DNA of 64,000 bases from Combretum micranthum (GCA_024138025.1 JAMXBD010000811.1:124001-188000), one strand, 5' to 3'. Shown: positions 11,584-22,673, counted from the stretch's first letter. The notes: generated from the letters alone by a model not told the origin. Translations and numbers: made by a program.

Positions 11584-12832
11584 AAACCATTGCTTGTCCT
11601 CAAGCAAAACTATGTAACCAAAATGAAATCTTTTGTTAGAGTGTGCTTACTTTCAAAATTCATATTCAAGCATCTCTTTTCTTTATTTAATTCAAGACTT
11701 GTGATTTTTCAATGCTTATTGCTCAAACCAAACTGAGGATTTGTAATTAGAGTACTAAGATGAAAATTCAGTAGTTAATCTAAACAAAACAAATTTGAAT
11801 CACATATTTAACCAAAGATCCTTCTACTCAAGAGTAAATACTCAGTCCAATAAGGAAAAATACCCATTTAGACTTCATTGGACATCTAACCGACATATAC
11901 TCTTACCAACACAGAATAAAAGCATGTGATATCAGTTCTTTTCCCTAGATTATCTCTTTGTTTATTATAAGTCTTATTCCGTTTGATTGCTTCAACATTC
12001 ATTTTTCATTTTTCATTCAAGCATATTTAGAGCCTTCAGAGATGAATCTCTGGACGGGTTTTAGTCCGTTTCTTTTCAGCTCTTTCTTTTTCTAATTTTT
12101 CTTTCAAAGCACATATATGAACTTTAGCCTTTCCTCCCTTATCGTTATAGTGAGTTCATTGAGTCGGTACATCCCGGGTTAATCACCCAAGTGACCAGGT
12201 TTTAAAGGGACCCCTACGAACTCTTCCTCACTCTAACATTCAAGTTTGGATACTCATAACTCGATTGTTTGAGTTATAGGAGTATATGCTTATGCTTGTT
12301 TCTACTTTTGAATGGAACAACAAACTCAAGACTTTTTTTATCAAAGATCACTAAGAAAAAGACTTCATTTATCTCTTTTACCAAGTGTTGAAAAATTCTT
12401 TAATAAGAACTTATAAAAGTATATATAAGTTAGCTTTCTTCCTAGAAGTAAACCTGTTTATTTTTCACTTAAGGACTCGATTTACTTTCAAACTTTCAAA
12501 TCTAAAGCCAAATACACAGTAGTTCTGTTCCTTAAAGATTTTACTACTCAATTTTAATCTAGTATTCAAATCACAACAGTATAGGTGAGTAAAGCACTTT
12601 CACAAGTCAATTTTTCACTTTTTAGATGCTATCTTTAATTTTTCAGCACAATTCTCCAGATTTCATCAAAAATTTTTGAAAAAAAATTGGCCTAAATTTG
12701 CCTTATATTACTTAAGAACAAATGATCAACAGCTTAAAGTGTGGGTACACATTTCATATCTAGATGTCTATATATATCAATAAATTCAAAAATCAGACAT
12801 CATTCAGATGAAATACTCCAATTCATATTTTA
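11584..12832. other. Athila-type 3' untranslated region
   Basis: No ORF of note. Short hairpins occur near 12040-12075 (cagaga...tctctg and gacggg...cccgtc-like), and a conserved-looking cccgggttaatcaccc lies at about 12172. No other structure was recognised. Confidence 0.5.
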
Positions 12833-12850
12833 TCCCTCCCCCACACTTAT
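12833..12850 (-). other. Second, internal polypurine-tract-like sequence
   Basis: The minus strand reads ataagtgtgggggaggga, sharing the core aagtgtggggga with the true polypurine tract at 11583-11569. It lies ~1.26 kb upstream of the 3' LTR, just after the extra ORF. It may be an auxiliary plus-strand primer site. Confidence 0.5.
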
Positions 12851-13157
12851 AATAAACAGTGTCCTCACTGTTTCTAATTCAGCACAAAGTGAGAGAAAAA
12901 TAAAAAGAAATAGGAATAACGATACTTCCCTGATTTATCTTGTGGAACAAGATGAAGCAATATGAGTAGGCTTGTAAAACGATTGTAAGGATAGAGTGCA
13001 TTTGTTTCTAAATTACCTGTGACAAACAAAAGCAAAAAGAAACAAAGTTGGAAAGCAAGGTTAATCCGACAGATCGGATTATCAGGAAAATCATAAGTCT
13101 ACCCATAAAATGGGTGCTTAATTAAGTACAAAGTATAAATTGAAGCTAGCAGGAACT

Positions 13158-14333
13158 CTAGCTTCCTTCTTCCTCTGTGCTATCCTCCTCCTCGGAAGTC
13201 TCATACTGAATATGATCGGCTGCAGCTTGATTGATACATGAAAAGGCAGCTTTTAACATGTCGACCAAAGACTTCTTAAACTTTTTGTGTTTCTTCTGCT
13301 CTTTCTTATTTTCTCTTTTCAGTTTGACAATCTCTTGTTTCAACTGATCATAGCGGCTACCAGTAGGAGCAGGAGGAGGTGGTGCTGATGATGTGGAAGG
13401 TCCCGTATAGGGAGTGATTTCGGGCACTGCTGACTCATCCTCGTCTTCATCATGGCTAACAGCTTCAGTAACATCAGCAGCATGGGATGGCTTATTCAAA
13501 CCCCATAACCTGAATGGTGCATTTGTGATTTTCTTGCATTCTATGCCTTCATCCCCTTCAGGTTGTCGAAAGATTCCCATTCCTTTCAATAAGGCAGTTA
13601 TATATCCTCCACATGAGATCACTTTCGTCCTGGTGTCGGATATTTGTCTATCTATAAAATTTACCACCTCGACACCAAGGTCTATCGGACAACCCTTGAT
13701 CATACTATGTATGTAAAATACATCAAAGCTCGTTACCTTACTATGGCTTGTCTTCTTACAGCTAATTGTATGTGATAGTATGTGATGAAGCAGCTTGTGC
13801 TCCATAGCTGTAAAGGCAGTAGACAAGCTTTTTGATGAAATGAATGGATCCGTCTTTGGCTGAATTAGTTCTAACCAGAACTTTGAAGCATCCATGTCTT
13901 CTGGCCAGCTATTGGACAGATCTGCTGTAGCTTCCATAGTATCATAAAGACCCAGGGTATACCCAACTTGCTTCAATTCTATTTCTCTTAATTCCTTATA
14001 TGCCTGAAACTTCATTGTTGTTACCCCATTCTCTGTCTCAAGATACATGGTCGACAGGAACTCTATAGTTACATCTTTGAATGTTGGTTCCCGTACATCA
14101 AAAACTTTAAACCAAGTGTGATCTTTAACAGCTTGAGACACGATATCCACCATCCCATATTCATTCAGCAACTCCCAATCAAGATATTGATGGTTAATGA
14201 ACTTCATCTTCTGGAATCGCTTCTTTCTCTCTTTGGCATAATCTTTATAGCTTAGTAAGTCGGATGATTGAGTGTCAGATGTAGAAGCTCCCGAAGCTTT
14301 TCTTTTCTTTGTTTGTAATTTCTTCGGCGGCAT
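13158..14333 (-). CDS. Extra ORF between pol and 3' LTR (Athila ORF, 391 codons)
   Basis: An intact frame from MPPKKLQTKKRKASG to EEEDSTEEEGS, in the position of the additional or env-like ORF of Athila elements. The N-terminus is strongly basic and looks like a nuclear localisation signal. The middle (about residues 45-280: FINHQYLDWELLNEYG, FLSTMYLETENGV, KVTSFDVFYIHSMIKGCPID) resembles the plant transposon protein or ATHILA ORF-1 domain family. Residues ~325-365 form a basic, coiled-coil-like stretch, and the end is acidic. No signal peptide or membrane segment is visible, so I see no support for an envelope protein. It is intact although pol has five frame breaks. Role unknown. Confidence 0.75.
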   Translation of the reverse strand: MPPKKLQTKKRKASGASTSDTQSSDLLSYKDYAKERKKRFQKMKFINHQYLDWELLNEYGMVDIVSQAVKDHTWFKVFDVREPTFKDVTIEFLSTMYLETENGVTTMKFQAYKELREIELKQVGYTLGLYDTMEATADLSNSWPEDMDASKFWLELIQPKTDPFISSKSLSTAFTAMEHKLLHHILSHTISCKKTSHSKVTSFDVFYIHSMIKGCPIDLGVEVVNFIDRQISDTRTKVISCGGYITALLKGMGIFRQPEGDEGIECKKITNAPFRLWGLNKPSHAADVTEAVSHDEDEDESAVPEITPYTGPSTSSAPPPPAPTGSRYDQLKQEIVKLKRENKKEQKKHKKFKKSLVDMLKAAFSCINQAAADHIQYETSEEEDSTEEEGS

Positions 14334-15169
14334 CCTAATTTAAATCCACATTAGGTAAGAAAATCAGCAGATATGGAAATTAAAAACAGCTCGGACATGA
14401 GTTCATAACATACTTGTATTAGAAAGATTAAGGAAATTGATAATTATACAAGCATGGATGAAGTAGACTATAAGTGTTTTTGAAACATTTTTGAGTTCAA
14501 AGCTGTCAGCCTACATTAGTCAGCTTAGTTTTTAAACGTTGAAAGGGGATTGTTTCAAAACTTTGTTCAAACTTCACGGTTTAAAATCTCATTCAAAGCA
14601 TAAAGATTTGGTCTAAAAAATTGATAATGCCAAAGTTTAACCGAAATTTTGGATTGACTATTCACATTTTCAGACCAATTTGTTTTAAGTTTGTCTAATA
14701 CACAATGAAAGCATGTAAATTTGAAGTTAGAACATCCATCATTGTAAAAAATTCGAGAAATCCCCAATTTTTCATCTTCATGAACAAAGATGAAACCCTA
14801 GAAATTCAAGTTCAAAACTCAAGGAATCAGCCACTCAAACGAATCACAACACAAATACAACCTAAACACACTTCATCTACATCAATTTAACCAAACAAAT
14901 TCCCAACTTCATCGACCCATAATTCGCACCACCCAATTCTTGCCAAATGCACAACCCCAACATCCAACAATCATATACCAACTATGGATGGAAGCTTTTC
15001 AACAAGTAAAAATTAAGAGAAATAAAGTTAGAAGCACTTACTTGTTGTAGCTTTCCAAAAAAAATCGAGAGCTTGTAGTCAAATGGAGAATATATGAGTG
15101 AAAGAGAAACGATGGAGATGAATAGAAATGAGAAAGAGGGAGAAATGAAACCTGTTTTAACCCACGTCT
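14334..15169. other. Spacer upstream of the extra ORF
   Basis: A+T-rich, part of the Athila-type element, probably the leader or intron for the extra ORF. Small ORFs at 14567-14767 and 14705-14890 overlap on opposite strands and have no recognisable domain. Confidence 0.5.
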
Positions 15170-15490
15170 GTCACTTACGCCGGCTATTCTGTATTTACGC
15201 CGACGGCGTATGTGGCGGCGTATAATTCCCACAATGTCCAGTAGCATAATTGCCGGTGGCTTTTAAACTTACACTGCCGGCCTATACTCTTTAAAGTCCT
15301 CCCGAGGCAAGATGGCTGGCGGCGTATAAATTTACGCTGCCAGCCTTTGGTGTTGGTCAATCTGTCCAGACTGAAGATGGCCGACGGCCATCATATTTAC
15401 ACTGCCGGCCTTTGTTGTTAAAGCAATTTACCCAGAATGGTCATGGCCGGCGGCGTTGGAATTTAAGCTGCCGGCCTTTAATACAAAAAT
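15170..15490 (-). repeat. GCCGGC-rich degenerate array inside the Athila-type element
   Basis: About ten blocks such as gccggcggc, acgccggc and ctgccggcc spaced ~25-45 bp apart, between pol and the extra ORF. The same vocabulary fills part of this element's LTRs, yet this copy is internal. No ORF crosses it convincingly. Confidence 0.7.
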
Positions 15491-15620
15491 AGTTGGACGC
15501 CTATACTTTCAAAATGGCAGACTGCTTTTCTCTCCTTTTTTTTTATTATAAATAAGCAAAAGAAAATCAAACATTCAGGTTAGTAAAAATCAAAATATTG
15601 TACAAAAAAAAAAAAATTAG

Positions 15621-15672
15621 ACATGGGTTGCCTCCCATGTAGCGCTTTTCTTTAACGTCTTTGGCTAGACGT
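15621..15672 (-). other. Paired stem-loops just after pol
   Basis: Two short inverted repeats lie within 60 nt of the pol stop: ACGTCT/AGACGT with a 6-base loop (15655-15672) and ACATGGG/CCCATGT with a 6-base loop (15621-15640). From memory, similar gggttgcctccca sequence is common in Athila/Tat elements at this point, so it may be a conserved RNA element. Its function is unknown. Confidence 0.45.
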
Positions 15673-15680
15673 AACGGAGC

Positions 15681-17026
15681 TCATTTGTACTCGGGACTTC
15701 CCAAACTGATTTCTTCAATATTGGTCACCTGAAAACCTTCATAAAAAGGTTTCAAGCGATGACCGTTTACTTTGAAAACTTACCAGTTTGCTCGCTCTTG
15801 ATCTCAATTGCACCGTGAGTGAACACATTGGTGACAATAAAAGGCCCTATCCACCTAGATCTCAATTTACCAGGAAATAATTTTAATCGAGAATGATAAA
15901 GCAAAACTTTTTGACCGATTGAAAAGTTTTTTCTTGAAATCATTTGATCATGAAAAGCTTTTGTTTTTTCCTTGTAAATTTTTGAGTTTTCATAGGCATC
16001 AAGGCGAATCTCTTCAAGTTCTTGCAACTGAAGCTTTCTGTGTTCACCTGCTTCATCCAATCTCAAATTGCATTGCTTCACAGCCCAATAAGCCCTATGT
16101 TCCAACTCAACAGGAAGGTGGCAAGGTTTGCCAAACACTAGACGATATGGAGACATTCCAATGGGGGTTTTATAAGCCGTTCTATAGGCCCACAACGCAT
16201 CATCAAGTCTAGTGCTCCAATCTTTCCTGTTCACATTGACAGTCTTTTCAAGGATGGATTTAATCTCTCTATTGGATACTTCAGCCAATCCATTTGTCTG
16301 TGGATGATATGCCGTAGAAGTGCGATGAGTGACATTGTACTTCTTAAATAGAGTTTCAACAACTCTATTACAAAAATGTGTTCCACGGTCACTGATGAAT
16401 GCTCTTGGTGTCCCGAACCTAGCAAAAATGTGAGACTTGACAAAATCTACAACAACTTTAGCATTGTTAGTTCGGGTAGCCTTTGCTTCTACCCATTTTG
16501 ACACATAATCAACTGCAAGAAGGATATAATTATTTCCAAAAGAAGAAGGAAAAGGACCCATAAAATCTATACCCCATATATCAAAAATTTCACAGGCAAG
16601 AATTGGGGTAAGTGGCATTTGATCTCTATGTCCTAGATTTCCAACTTTTTGACATCTATCACAGGATTTGCAGAACATGTAAGCATCACGAAACAAAGTA
16701 GGCCAATATAAACCACATTCTAGCACTTTACGAGCTGTTCTTTTAGGTCCAAAGTGTCCTCCACAGGCATATGAATGACAAAATTGCAAAACAGAGGAAG
16801 TTTCAACTTGAGAAATACACCTTCTAATAATTTGATCCGAACAGTGTCTCCATAGATAAGGGTCGTCCCAAACATAATATTTAGCATCACTTTTAATCTT
16901 TTCCTTTTGAGATCTAGACAATTCACTTGGCAAAGTCCTAGTAACTAGATAGTTAACAATATCAGCGTACCAGGGAGTTGTCTTTTGTATAGAAAAGAGA
17001 TGTTCATCTGGAAAATCATCTTGCAA
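15681..17026 (-). pseudogene. pol: Athila-type pol: integrase
   Basis: An open frame runs 15767-17026. It has an HHCC-like zinc region ([11 protein letters not shown] ... [11 protein letters not shown]), then a D,D,E core: [29 protein letters not shown] and [16 protein letters not shown]. The C-terminal domain includes [17 protein letters not shown] and SRWIGPFIV. The frame stops after TGKFSK, but shifting one base gives [15 protein letters not shown] and a natural stop at 15683-15681, the usual Athila ending, so a fifth break lies near 15785. Integrase would insert the cDNA into chromosomes. No chromodomain is present, as expected for Athila. Confidence 0.9.
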
Positions 17027-17766
17027 CGGGACGGACTCTTCACTATTGGGATTCTACTGAGATGATCCGCAACCAAATTTTCTGTGCCTTTTCTATCTCG
17101 TATCTCCAAGTCAAACTCTTGTAATAAGAGTATCCATCTGATGAGCCTCGGTTTTGCCTCTTTCTTTGAGAGCAAGTACTTCAAAGCTGCATGATCTGTA
17201 AACACAATTACTTTAGTACCAAGTAAGTATGAACGGAATTTTTCTAAAGCAAAAACAACAGCTAAAAGTTCTTTTTCCGTTGTTGAATAATTGGATTGTG
17301 CACTGTCAAGTGTTCTTGAAGCATAACAAATGACATGAGGAGCTCTTCCAATTCTTTGTCCAAGTATAGCACCAACTGCATAGTTGCTCGCATCACACAT
17401 AATCTCAAATGGAAGACTCCAATCAGGTGGTTTGATAATTGGAGCAGAAGTTAACTTCTCCTTTAGCTTGTTGAAAGCATGCTTACAGGCTTCATCAAAA
17501 TCAAACTCCACATCTTTTTGCAATAATTTGCATAAAGGTTGAGTAATCTTGGAAAAATCCTTGATGAAACGCCTATAAAAACCTGCACTGCCAAGAAAAG
17601 AACGAACTTCCCGTACACTCACGGGGTAAGGCAAAGATTTAATCACTTCAATTTTAGCCTTATCAACTTCAAGTCCCCTAGAAGATACAATGTGTCCTAA
17701 AATAAGACCTTGATCAACCATAAAATGGCATTTTTCATAATTAAGCACAAGATTGTGTCTATACAT
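16945..17766 (-). pseudogene. pol: Athila-type pol: RT thumb and RNase H
   Basis: Continues pol in a shifted frame with [13 protein letters not shown], then [19 protein letters not shown] and [16 protein letters not shown], the conserved RT C-terminal segments. RNase H follows: [15 protein letters not shown] carries the first Asp, [18 protein letters not shown] the Glu, and [11 protein letters not shown] another Asp. It ends [16 protein letters not shown], the usual close of gypsy RNase H. A one-base change near 17030 then shifts into the integrase frame. RNase H would remove the RNA template during cDNA synthesis. Confidence 0.9.
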
Positions 17767-18974
17767 CTTTTGAGCACTTTTGTAAGGTTAGTTAAGCATG
17801 AATCAAATGTGTCACCATAGACAGTAAAATCATCCATGAAAACTTCTATGATATTCTCCACATAATCTGAAAATATACTAACCATACATCTTTGGAATGT
17901 CGCAGGGGCATTGCATAATCCAAATGGCATCCTTCGGTAAGCAAAAGTTCCAAATGGACATGTGAAGGTGGTTTTTTCTTGGTCTTCAGGTGCAACTGGA
18001 ATTTGATGAAAACCTGAGTAACCATCAAGACAACAGTAATGAGAATGTCCAGCCAATCTTTCAAGCATTTGATCAATAAAAGGAAGCGGAAAATGATCTT
18101 TTCTTGTAGACTTATTTAGCTTCCTATAATCAATACAGACCCTCCATCCATTTTGTACACGAGTGGATACCAACTCACCTTTCGAATTTTCAATCACAGT
18201 TAAGCCCGTTTTCTTAGGAACAACTTGAATTGGACTTACCCATTTGCTATCAGAAATTGGATAGATCATACCTGCATCTAGAAGTTTCAAAATCTCTTTC
18301 TTTACCACTTCCATCATAGGAGGATTCAGTCGACGTTGAACTTCCCTTGAAGGTTTGCAATTGTCTTCAAGCATGATCTTGTGCATACATGTGGAAGGGC
18401 TCAGTCCTTTGATATCAGCAATAGTCCATCCAATGGCTTCCTTATACTCTCTTAACACCCGAATTAGCTTTTCCTCTTCCAGAGTACTCAATTTGCTAGA
18501 GATGATTACCGCAAGAGTATCTTGTTCTCCCAAATATATGTACTTTAAATGCTCTGGTAAAGGTTTCAACTCCAATTTTGGTGCCTGCACAATAGAAGGG
18601 AGAAGTTTTGGATTAGTAGAAGGTAAATTAATGTAAGAGATACCATACCTTAAGGGCAGCAACGATTCCAGTTCTTGAACAGTGTCTTCCAAGTCAGAAT
18701 GAGTGACAAACTTCTTACCAATTTTCTTCAATTTCTCAGCTGTAAGGCTCTTTTCAAGTGCAATTTTCAGCCTATTTTCATCACTGAACTCAAATGATTT
18801 CTGTGCTAATGGGTCAACAACATCAATTACAAAAACAGAAGAGACATCACTAGGATACTTCATGGCTTCATAAATATTAAATTTAATAATTTCACCATCA
18901 AACTCCATAGTGAGTGTACCATCATGAACATCAATTTTTGTTCTAGATGTTTTGAGAAAAGGTCTCCCTAACAA
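17697..18974 (-). pseudogene. pol: Athila-type pol: protease end and reverse transcriptase
   Basis: Starts at MLGRPFLKTSRTKIDV, the end of the protease region. The reverse transcriptase core follows: TVIENSKGE and WRVCIDYRKLNKSTRKDHFP, then FHQIPVAPEDQEKTTFTCPF, the catalytic pair in FMDDFTVYG (near 17835), and the start of the connection region. Two breaks separate it from gag (near 19133 and 18985), and another near 17763 ends this frame after VLKRCIDT while RNase H continues in a different frame. The core motifs are intact, so the breaks are recent. Reverse transcriptase would copy the element's RNA inside particles. Confidence 0.9.
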
Positions 18975-19131
18975 AATTAATGATGAATTATGAAATCATC
19001 ATTTTCCATGTCAAGAACATAAAAGTCTGCAGGAAAAACCAACCCATTCACTTGCACTAAAACATCCTCCAAAACACCATCAGGATACACATTGGATCTA
19101 TCAGCAAGTTGAACAATCACCCCTGTTTCTT

Positions 19132-21090
19132 TTAAGGTCCTATATTCAACAACTGATAAACTGACAATGGCATGACATTAATTGACGCTCCCAAATCACA
19201 CATTGCCTTGGTAATTCCAACATTTCCTATTTTACAAGGAATGGTAAACATACCTGGATCCTTGCATTTAGGAGGAAGTTTCCTTTGAAGTATAGCAGAA
19301 ATATTTTCTCCTACACTAATCTTTTCATTTCCTTTCAGCTTTTTCTTGTTAGTGCACAATTCTTTAAGAAATTTCGCATATCGAGGTACTTGTTTGATTG
19401 CATCGAGCAAAGGAATATTTACCTCGACCTTTCGAAATGTATCAAAAATCTCCTTTTCTTCTTCCAATTTCTTAGATTTTGCCAACCTAGAAGGAAATGG
19501 AGGTGTTGGCACCGTAATCCTAGACGGTTCAGCTGATGTTCCTCCCATTTGATTATCTTGAATGTGTGATTTTGTCACCTCTTTTTCAGTTTCTTGATCC
19601 AAATTATTCCTGCTGTCCTCTCCATCGGATTGCTGCAATTCCTTACCAGATCTCAAAGTGATAGCATTAGCACTTTGCTTAGGATTAGTAACGGTCTGAG
19701 AGGGTAACTTACCTTGAGATTCTAACTTACTCATTGATGTGGCAAGTTGACTCATCTGATTCTCCAAGTTTTGGATACTTTGCTTTGTCTCATGCTGAAA
19801 TTGCTTCGTGTCATCCTGGAATTGTTTTGTATTAACAGCAAGAGATTTAACAATGTCTTCTAGAGACATCCCTGAACTCGAAGATGAAGAAGGTTGTGGT
19901 GCTTGGTTTTGTTGCCTTGGACGGTACTGTTGTTGAAAATTTTGTGGTCTGGATCCATAACTGAAATTTGGATGATCCCTCCATCCAGGATTATAAGTAT
20001 TAGCATAGGGATCATACTTTCTTTGTGGTAGACCTGGAAATCCTCCAATCGCATTTGCTTGCTCATGTGAATCTTCTTGAAGAGTAGGACACATGTCAGT
20101 GGGATGATTGATAGCAGCACAAATCCCACAAGCCTTAACCTGCTGTTGATTCCCTAAGGCTATCTGTTGCACAAGAGAAGTGAGATTAGAAATTTGATTC
20201 TCAAGATGAGGAACATTTACCTCATTAACTCTTCTTGTGATAGGATCATGACGGTATTCAAACTGTTGTGAATTTGCAGCCATTAAAGATATCAAATCCC
20301 GAGCCTGAGCAGGGGTTTTGTCTACTATTGCTCCTCCGCTTGCTGCATTCATCATTTTCCTTTCTATTGGCAACAAACCTTCATAGAAATATTGGATCAA
20401 AAGCTGTTCTGAGATACCATGTTGTGGACAACTGGCAACCAATTGCTTGAATCGCTCCCAATATTCGTGAAGATTTTCCGTGTCCCTTTGTCTTATCCCA
20501 CTAATTTCCCGTCTAATATTTGCAGCTCTTGTAGCAGGGAAAAATTTGTCCAGAAAAGCTTTAACCATATCAGTCCAAGTAGCTATAGATCCAGGAGGTA
20601 GATAAAATAACCAATCCTTTGCCTTGTCTTTCAATGAGAATGGGAAAGCTCTTAACTTGATTTGATCTTCAGGAATCCCTTGAGGTCTCATGCTGGAACA
20701 GACAATGTGGAATTCCTTCAAATGTTTATGAGGATCCTCATTTTCCAGACCATGAAAACTTGGCAACAGATGAATAAGCCCTGACTTCAATTCCAATGCT
20801 ACATTCAACTCCGGATATTGAATACAAAGCGGTTGTTGATTCACATCCGGTTCAGCCAACTGTCGTAGAGTCCTATCTTGATTTTCCATCTGTCCTTGTT
20901 CTTGTAATATATCTTCTCTTTCAGATTCACTGGATGATTCAGACAGTTCCAGTGCTTGGTTCAAACCAGGAGATGGAGATGATGTAGTGGCGGCTTGAGC
21001 ACGCAACTTGGCTTGTTTTCTCAATCTCTTAGCGGTCTTCTCAATTTCTTGATCAAACTGTAATTCACCTGTTTGAGAAGAACGAGTCAT
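19132..21090 (-). CDS. gag: Athila-type gag-protease (652 codons, truncated by frameshift)
   Basis: Starts MTRSSQTGELQFDQEIEKT, an Athila-like N-terminus, soon after the primer binding site. A retrotransposon gag region covers about residues 100-280 (PSFHGLENEDPHKHLKEF, then DKAKDWLFYLPPGSI and YFYEGLLPIERKMM). A CCHC zinc knuckle, CGICAAINHPTDMC, lies near residue 320 and should bind the element's RNA. A Gln-rich linker and a coiled-coil-like KQFQ/NLENQ stretch follow. The aspartic protease motif CDLGASINVMPLSV is near residue 632. The frame stops at 19132; the expected continuation is found in another frame, so a one-base loss near 19133 cuts protease from pol. The product would form virus-like particles in the cytoplasm. 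Confidence 0.9.
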   Translation of the reverse strand: MTRSSQTGELQFDQEIEKTAKRLRKQAKLRAQAATTSSPSPGLNQALELSESSSESEREDILQEQGQMENQDRTLRQLAEPDVNQQPLCIQYPELNVALELKSGLIHLLPSFHGLENEDPHKHLKEFHIVCSSMRPQGIPEDQIKLRAFPFSLKDKAKDWLFYLPPGSIATWTDMVKAFLDKFFPATRAANIRREISGIRQRDTENLHEYWERFKQLVASCPQHGISEQLLIQYFYEGLLPIERKMMNAASGGAIVDKTPAQARDLISLMAANSQQFEYRHDPITRRVNEVNVPHLENQISNLTSLVQQIALGNQQQVKACGICAAINHPTDMCPTLQEDSHEQANAIGGFPGLPQRKYDPYANTYNPGWRDHPNFSYGSRPQNFQQQYRPRQQNQAPQPSSSSSSGMSLEDIVKSLAVNTKQFQDDTKQFQHETKQSIQNLENQMSQLATSMSKLESQGKLPSQTVTNPKQSANAITLRSGKELQQSDGEDSRNNLDQETEKEVTKSHIQDNQMGGTSAEPSRITVPTPPFPSRLAKSKKLEEEKEIFDTFRKVEVNIPLLDAIKQVPRYAKFLKELCTNKKKLKGNEKISVGENISAILQRKLPPKCKDPGMFTIPCKIGNVGITKAMCDLGASINVMPLSVYQLLNIGP

Positions 21091-21121
21091 AAAAAAAATA
21101 GAAACAAATATTCGACACCAA

Positions 21122-21139
21122 TCCCCGGCAACGGCGCCA
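21122..21139 (-). other. Primer binding site (tRNA-Asp) of the Athila-type element
   Basis: The plus strand is the 3' end of tRNA-Asp (tccccggcaacggcgcca), five bases inside the 5' LTR edge. It primes minus-strand DNA synthesis. Confidence 0.9.
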
Positions 21140-21144
21140 AAATT

Positions 21145-22673
21145 TGGTGGGTGTCGAATCCAACAAAATTAAAACCTACTTTAAAATTTGTATATAATAG
21201 TGAGTAGGTTCGTCTCCACAGGGATTGGGGTAAATTTATTTCTATTTAAGAAAGAATGCAGATGAAAGAAGATTGGGGGTTTGTTTAATCAAAAGCAATT
21301 AAAGTTTAGTTTATCTCTAAAGCTAGCAATTACAAATAAGAGTTGAATTCAATAATAAGAAATCTCTAATCAAGGTGGTACTACAATTCAATTCCTAGAT
21401 TCGATCATTGATGCAAAGATCATTATTCTTTTTCTGACTAGATCGGTTATAGATTTCAATATGCTCTGAAACCCTATCTCTCCTTACTGAATTGATAACT
21501 AAGATAAGATCTTTAGTTATTTCTCTTATTGATTAGATAACCCTAAACAAGCTCTTAGGATTTAACCTATCAATAGCAATAGAAATTAGAGAGACTACCA
21601 ATCCTAATTAATAATCCATAGAGCATGAATCATTTAAATTAGATTATATATCATCACAACATGAATTAACTATTTGATTATAATCAACCACGTTGTTGTG
21701 TTACTCCTATTAGAATAGATGAACAATTACGGATTCATATTCTAATTAACAATGTATTGTTTTGTCAATTGAACAATAGGCCTAAATTGTAACAATCAAA
21801 CACAACAATAATAACAAGACAATTAGATGATATATAGATAATCAGAAGAAAAGAACAATTGATTAAATCGAATTAGATCTCACAAATCTTTGTAGAATTG
21901 AATCTGTAGCAATCCCCCTTGATTAGAATAGATGTTTAGCCACTCATAACTTCAAATTTTCTCTCTAGGGTTTTTCTTAACAAAGGATATCTAATTATGG
22001 AATGAATTCTCAAAGAAACCCTATAAGATATTTATATACAAAAGTGAGTAATTGAAAGGTCATCATTTAATGTAAACTGGCAGTTACACATAAACGCTGG
22101 CGGCCTAAATCATCATGGCCGGCTTATCTTCATTTGCCTCTTCATTGTCCCTTGCAGTTACATGATAGGCCGGCATTTTCCCATAATGGCCGGCGGCGTT
22201 TCTCTTATCTAAGCCGGCGTATGTTCTCATTCATGAATCCAGTGTAGTAATGGCCGGCGGCGTTGATAGATAAGCTGGCGGCCTTCATATTGTCCAACAT
22301 CCAGAGATGAAATGGCCGGCGGCTTAAATATATATGCTGCCGGCGTTTAATGTTGAATTTGTTCACTGCCGAAATTCAAGATACGCTGGCAGCCTTCATC
22401 AATTCTTCTTCAGCCTTTGTATGTTTATATTGAACGCCGATGAAATCCAATAAAGGCCGGCGGCTTAAGTCCATGAATGGCCGGCCTTTCTTTCTGATTT
22501 TTGTTCCTTGTATATATTTTACTCCAATTTTGTACTATTTACTTCTTTTGGATTCAAAGACCTGATATTCATATAAATCATGATTAAGTACCGATTTCAT
22601 ATAATTTCTACAAAATTAATAACAATTAATCCAAATTAAATCCCATAAAATTAGAGTAATTTTCATCTCAACA
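21145..22673 (-). repeat. 5' LTR of the Athila-type element
   Basis: 1529 bp. The minus strand starts TGTTGAGATG and ends at the TGGTGGG/CCCACCA edge beside the primer binding site. A TATA-like tatataaata lies on the minus strand at 22038-22029. A GCCGGC-rich array covers about 22085-22480. Its partner is 10033-11568. Confidence 0.95.

Larger units (their letters stand above)
10033..22673 (-). mobile_element. Athila-type Ty3/gypsy retrotransposon, complete structure, pol frameshifted
   Basis: A 12.6-kb element with TG...CA LTRs (21145-22673 and 10033-11568), the 5-bp duplication GAATA (10028-10032 and 22674-22678), a tRNA-Asp primer binding site and a polypurine tract. Coding order on the minus strand is gag-protease, reverse transcriptase, RNase H, integrase, then an extra ORF before the 3' LTR, the Athila layout. 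By eye the LTRs differ by roughly 20-25 substitutions plus a few short indels over ~1.53 kb, so the insertion is young compared with the LTR it interrupts. Five frame breaks in pro-pol mean it cannot now make its own polyprotein. Confidence 0.95.

Noticed and set aside
13414..13716. Plus-strand 100-codon ORF
   Set aside because: Antisense shadow of the Athila extra ORF.
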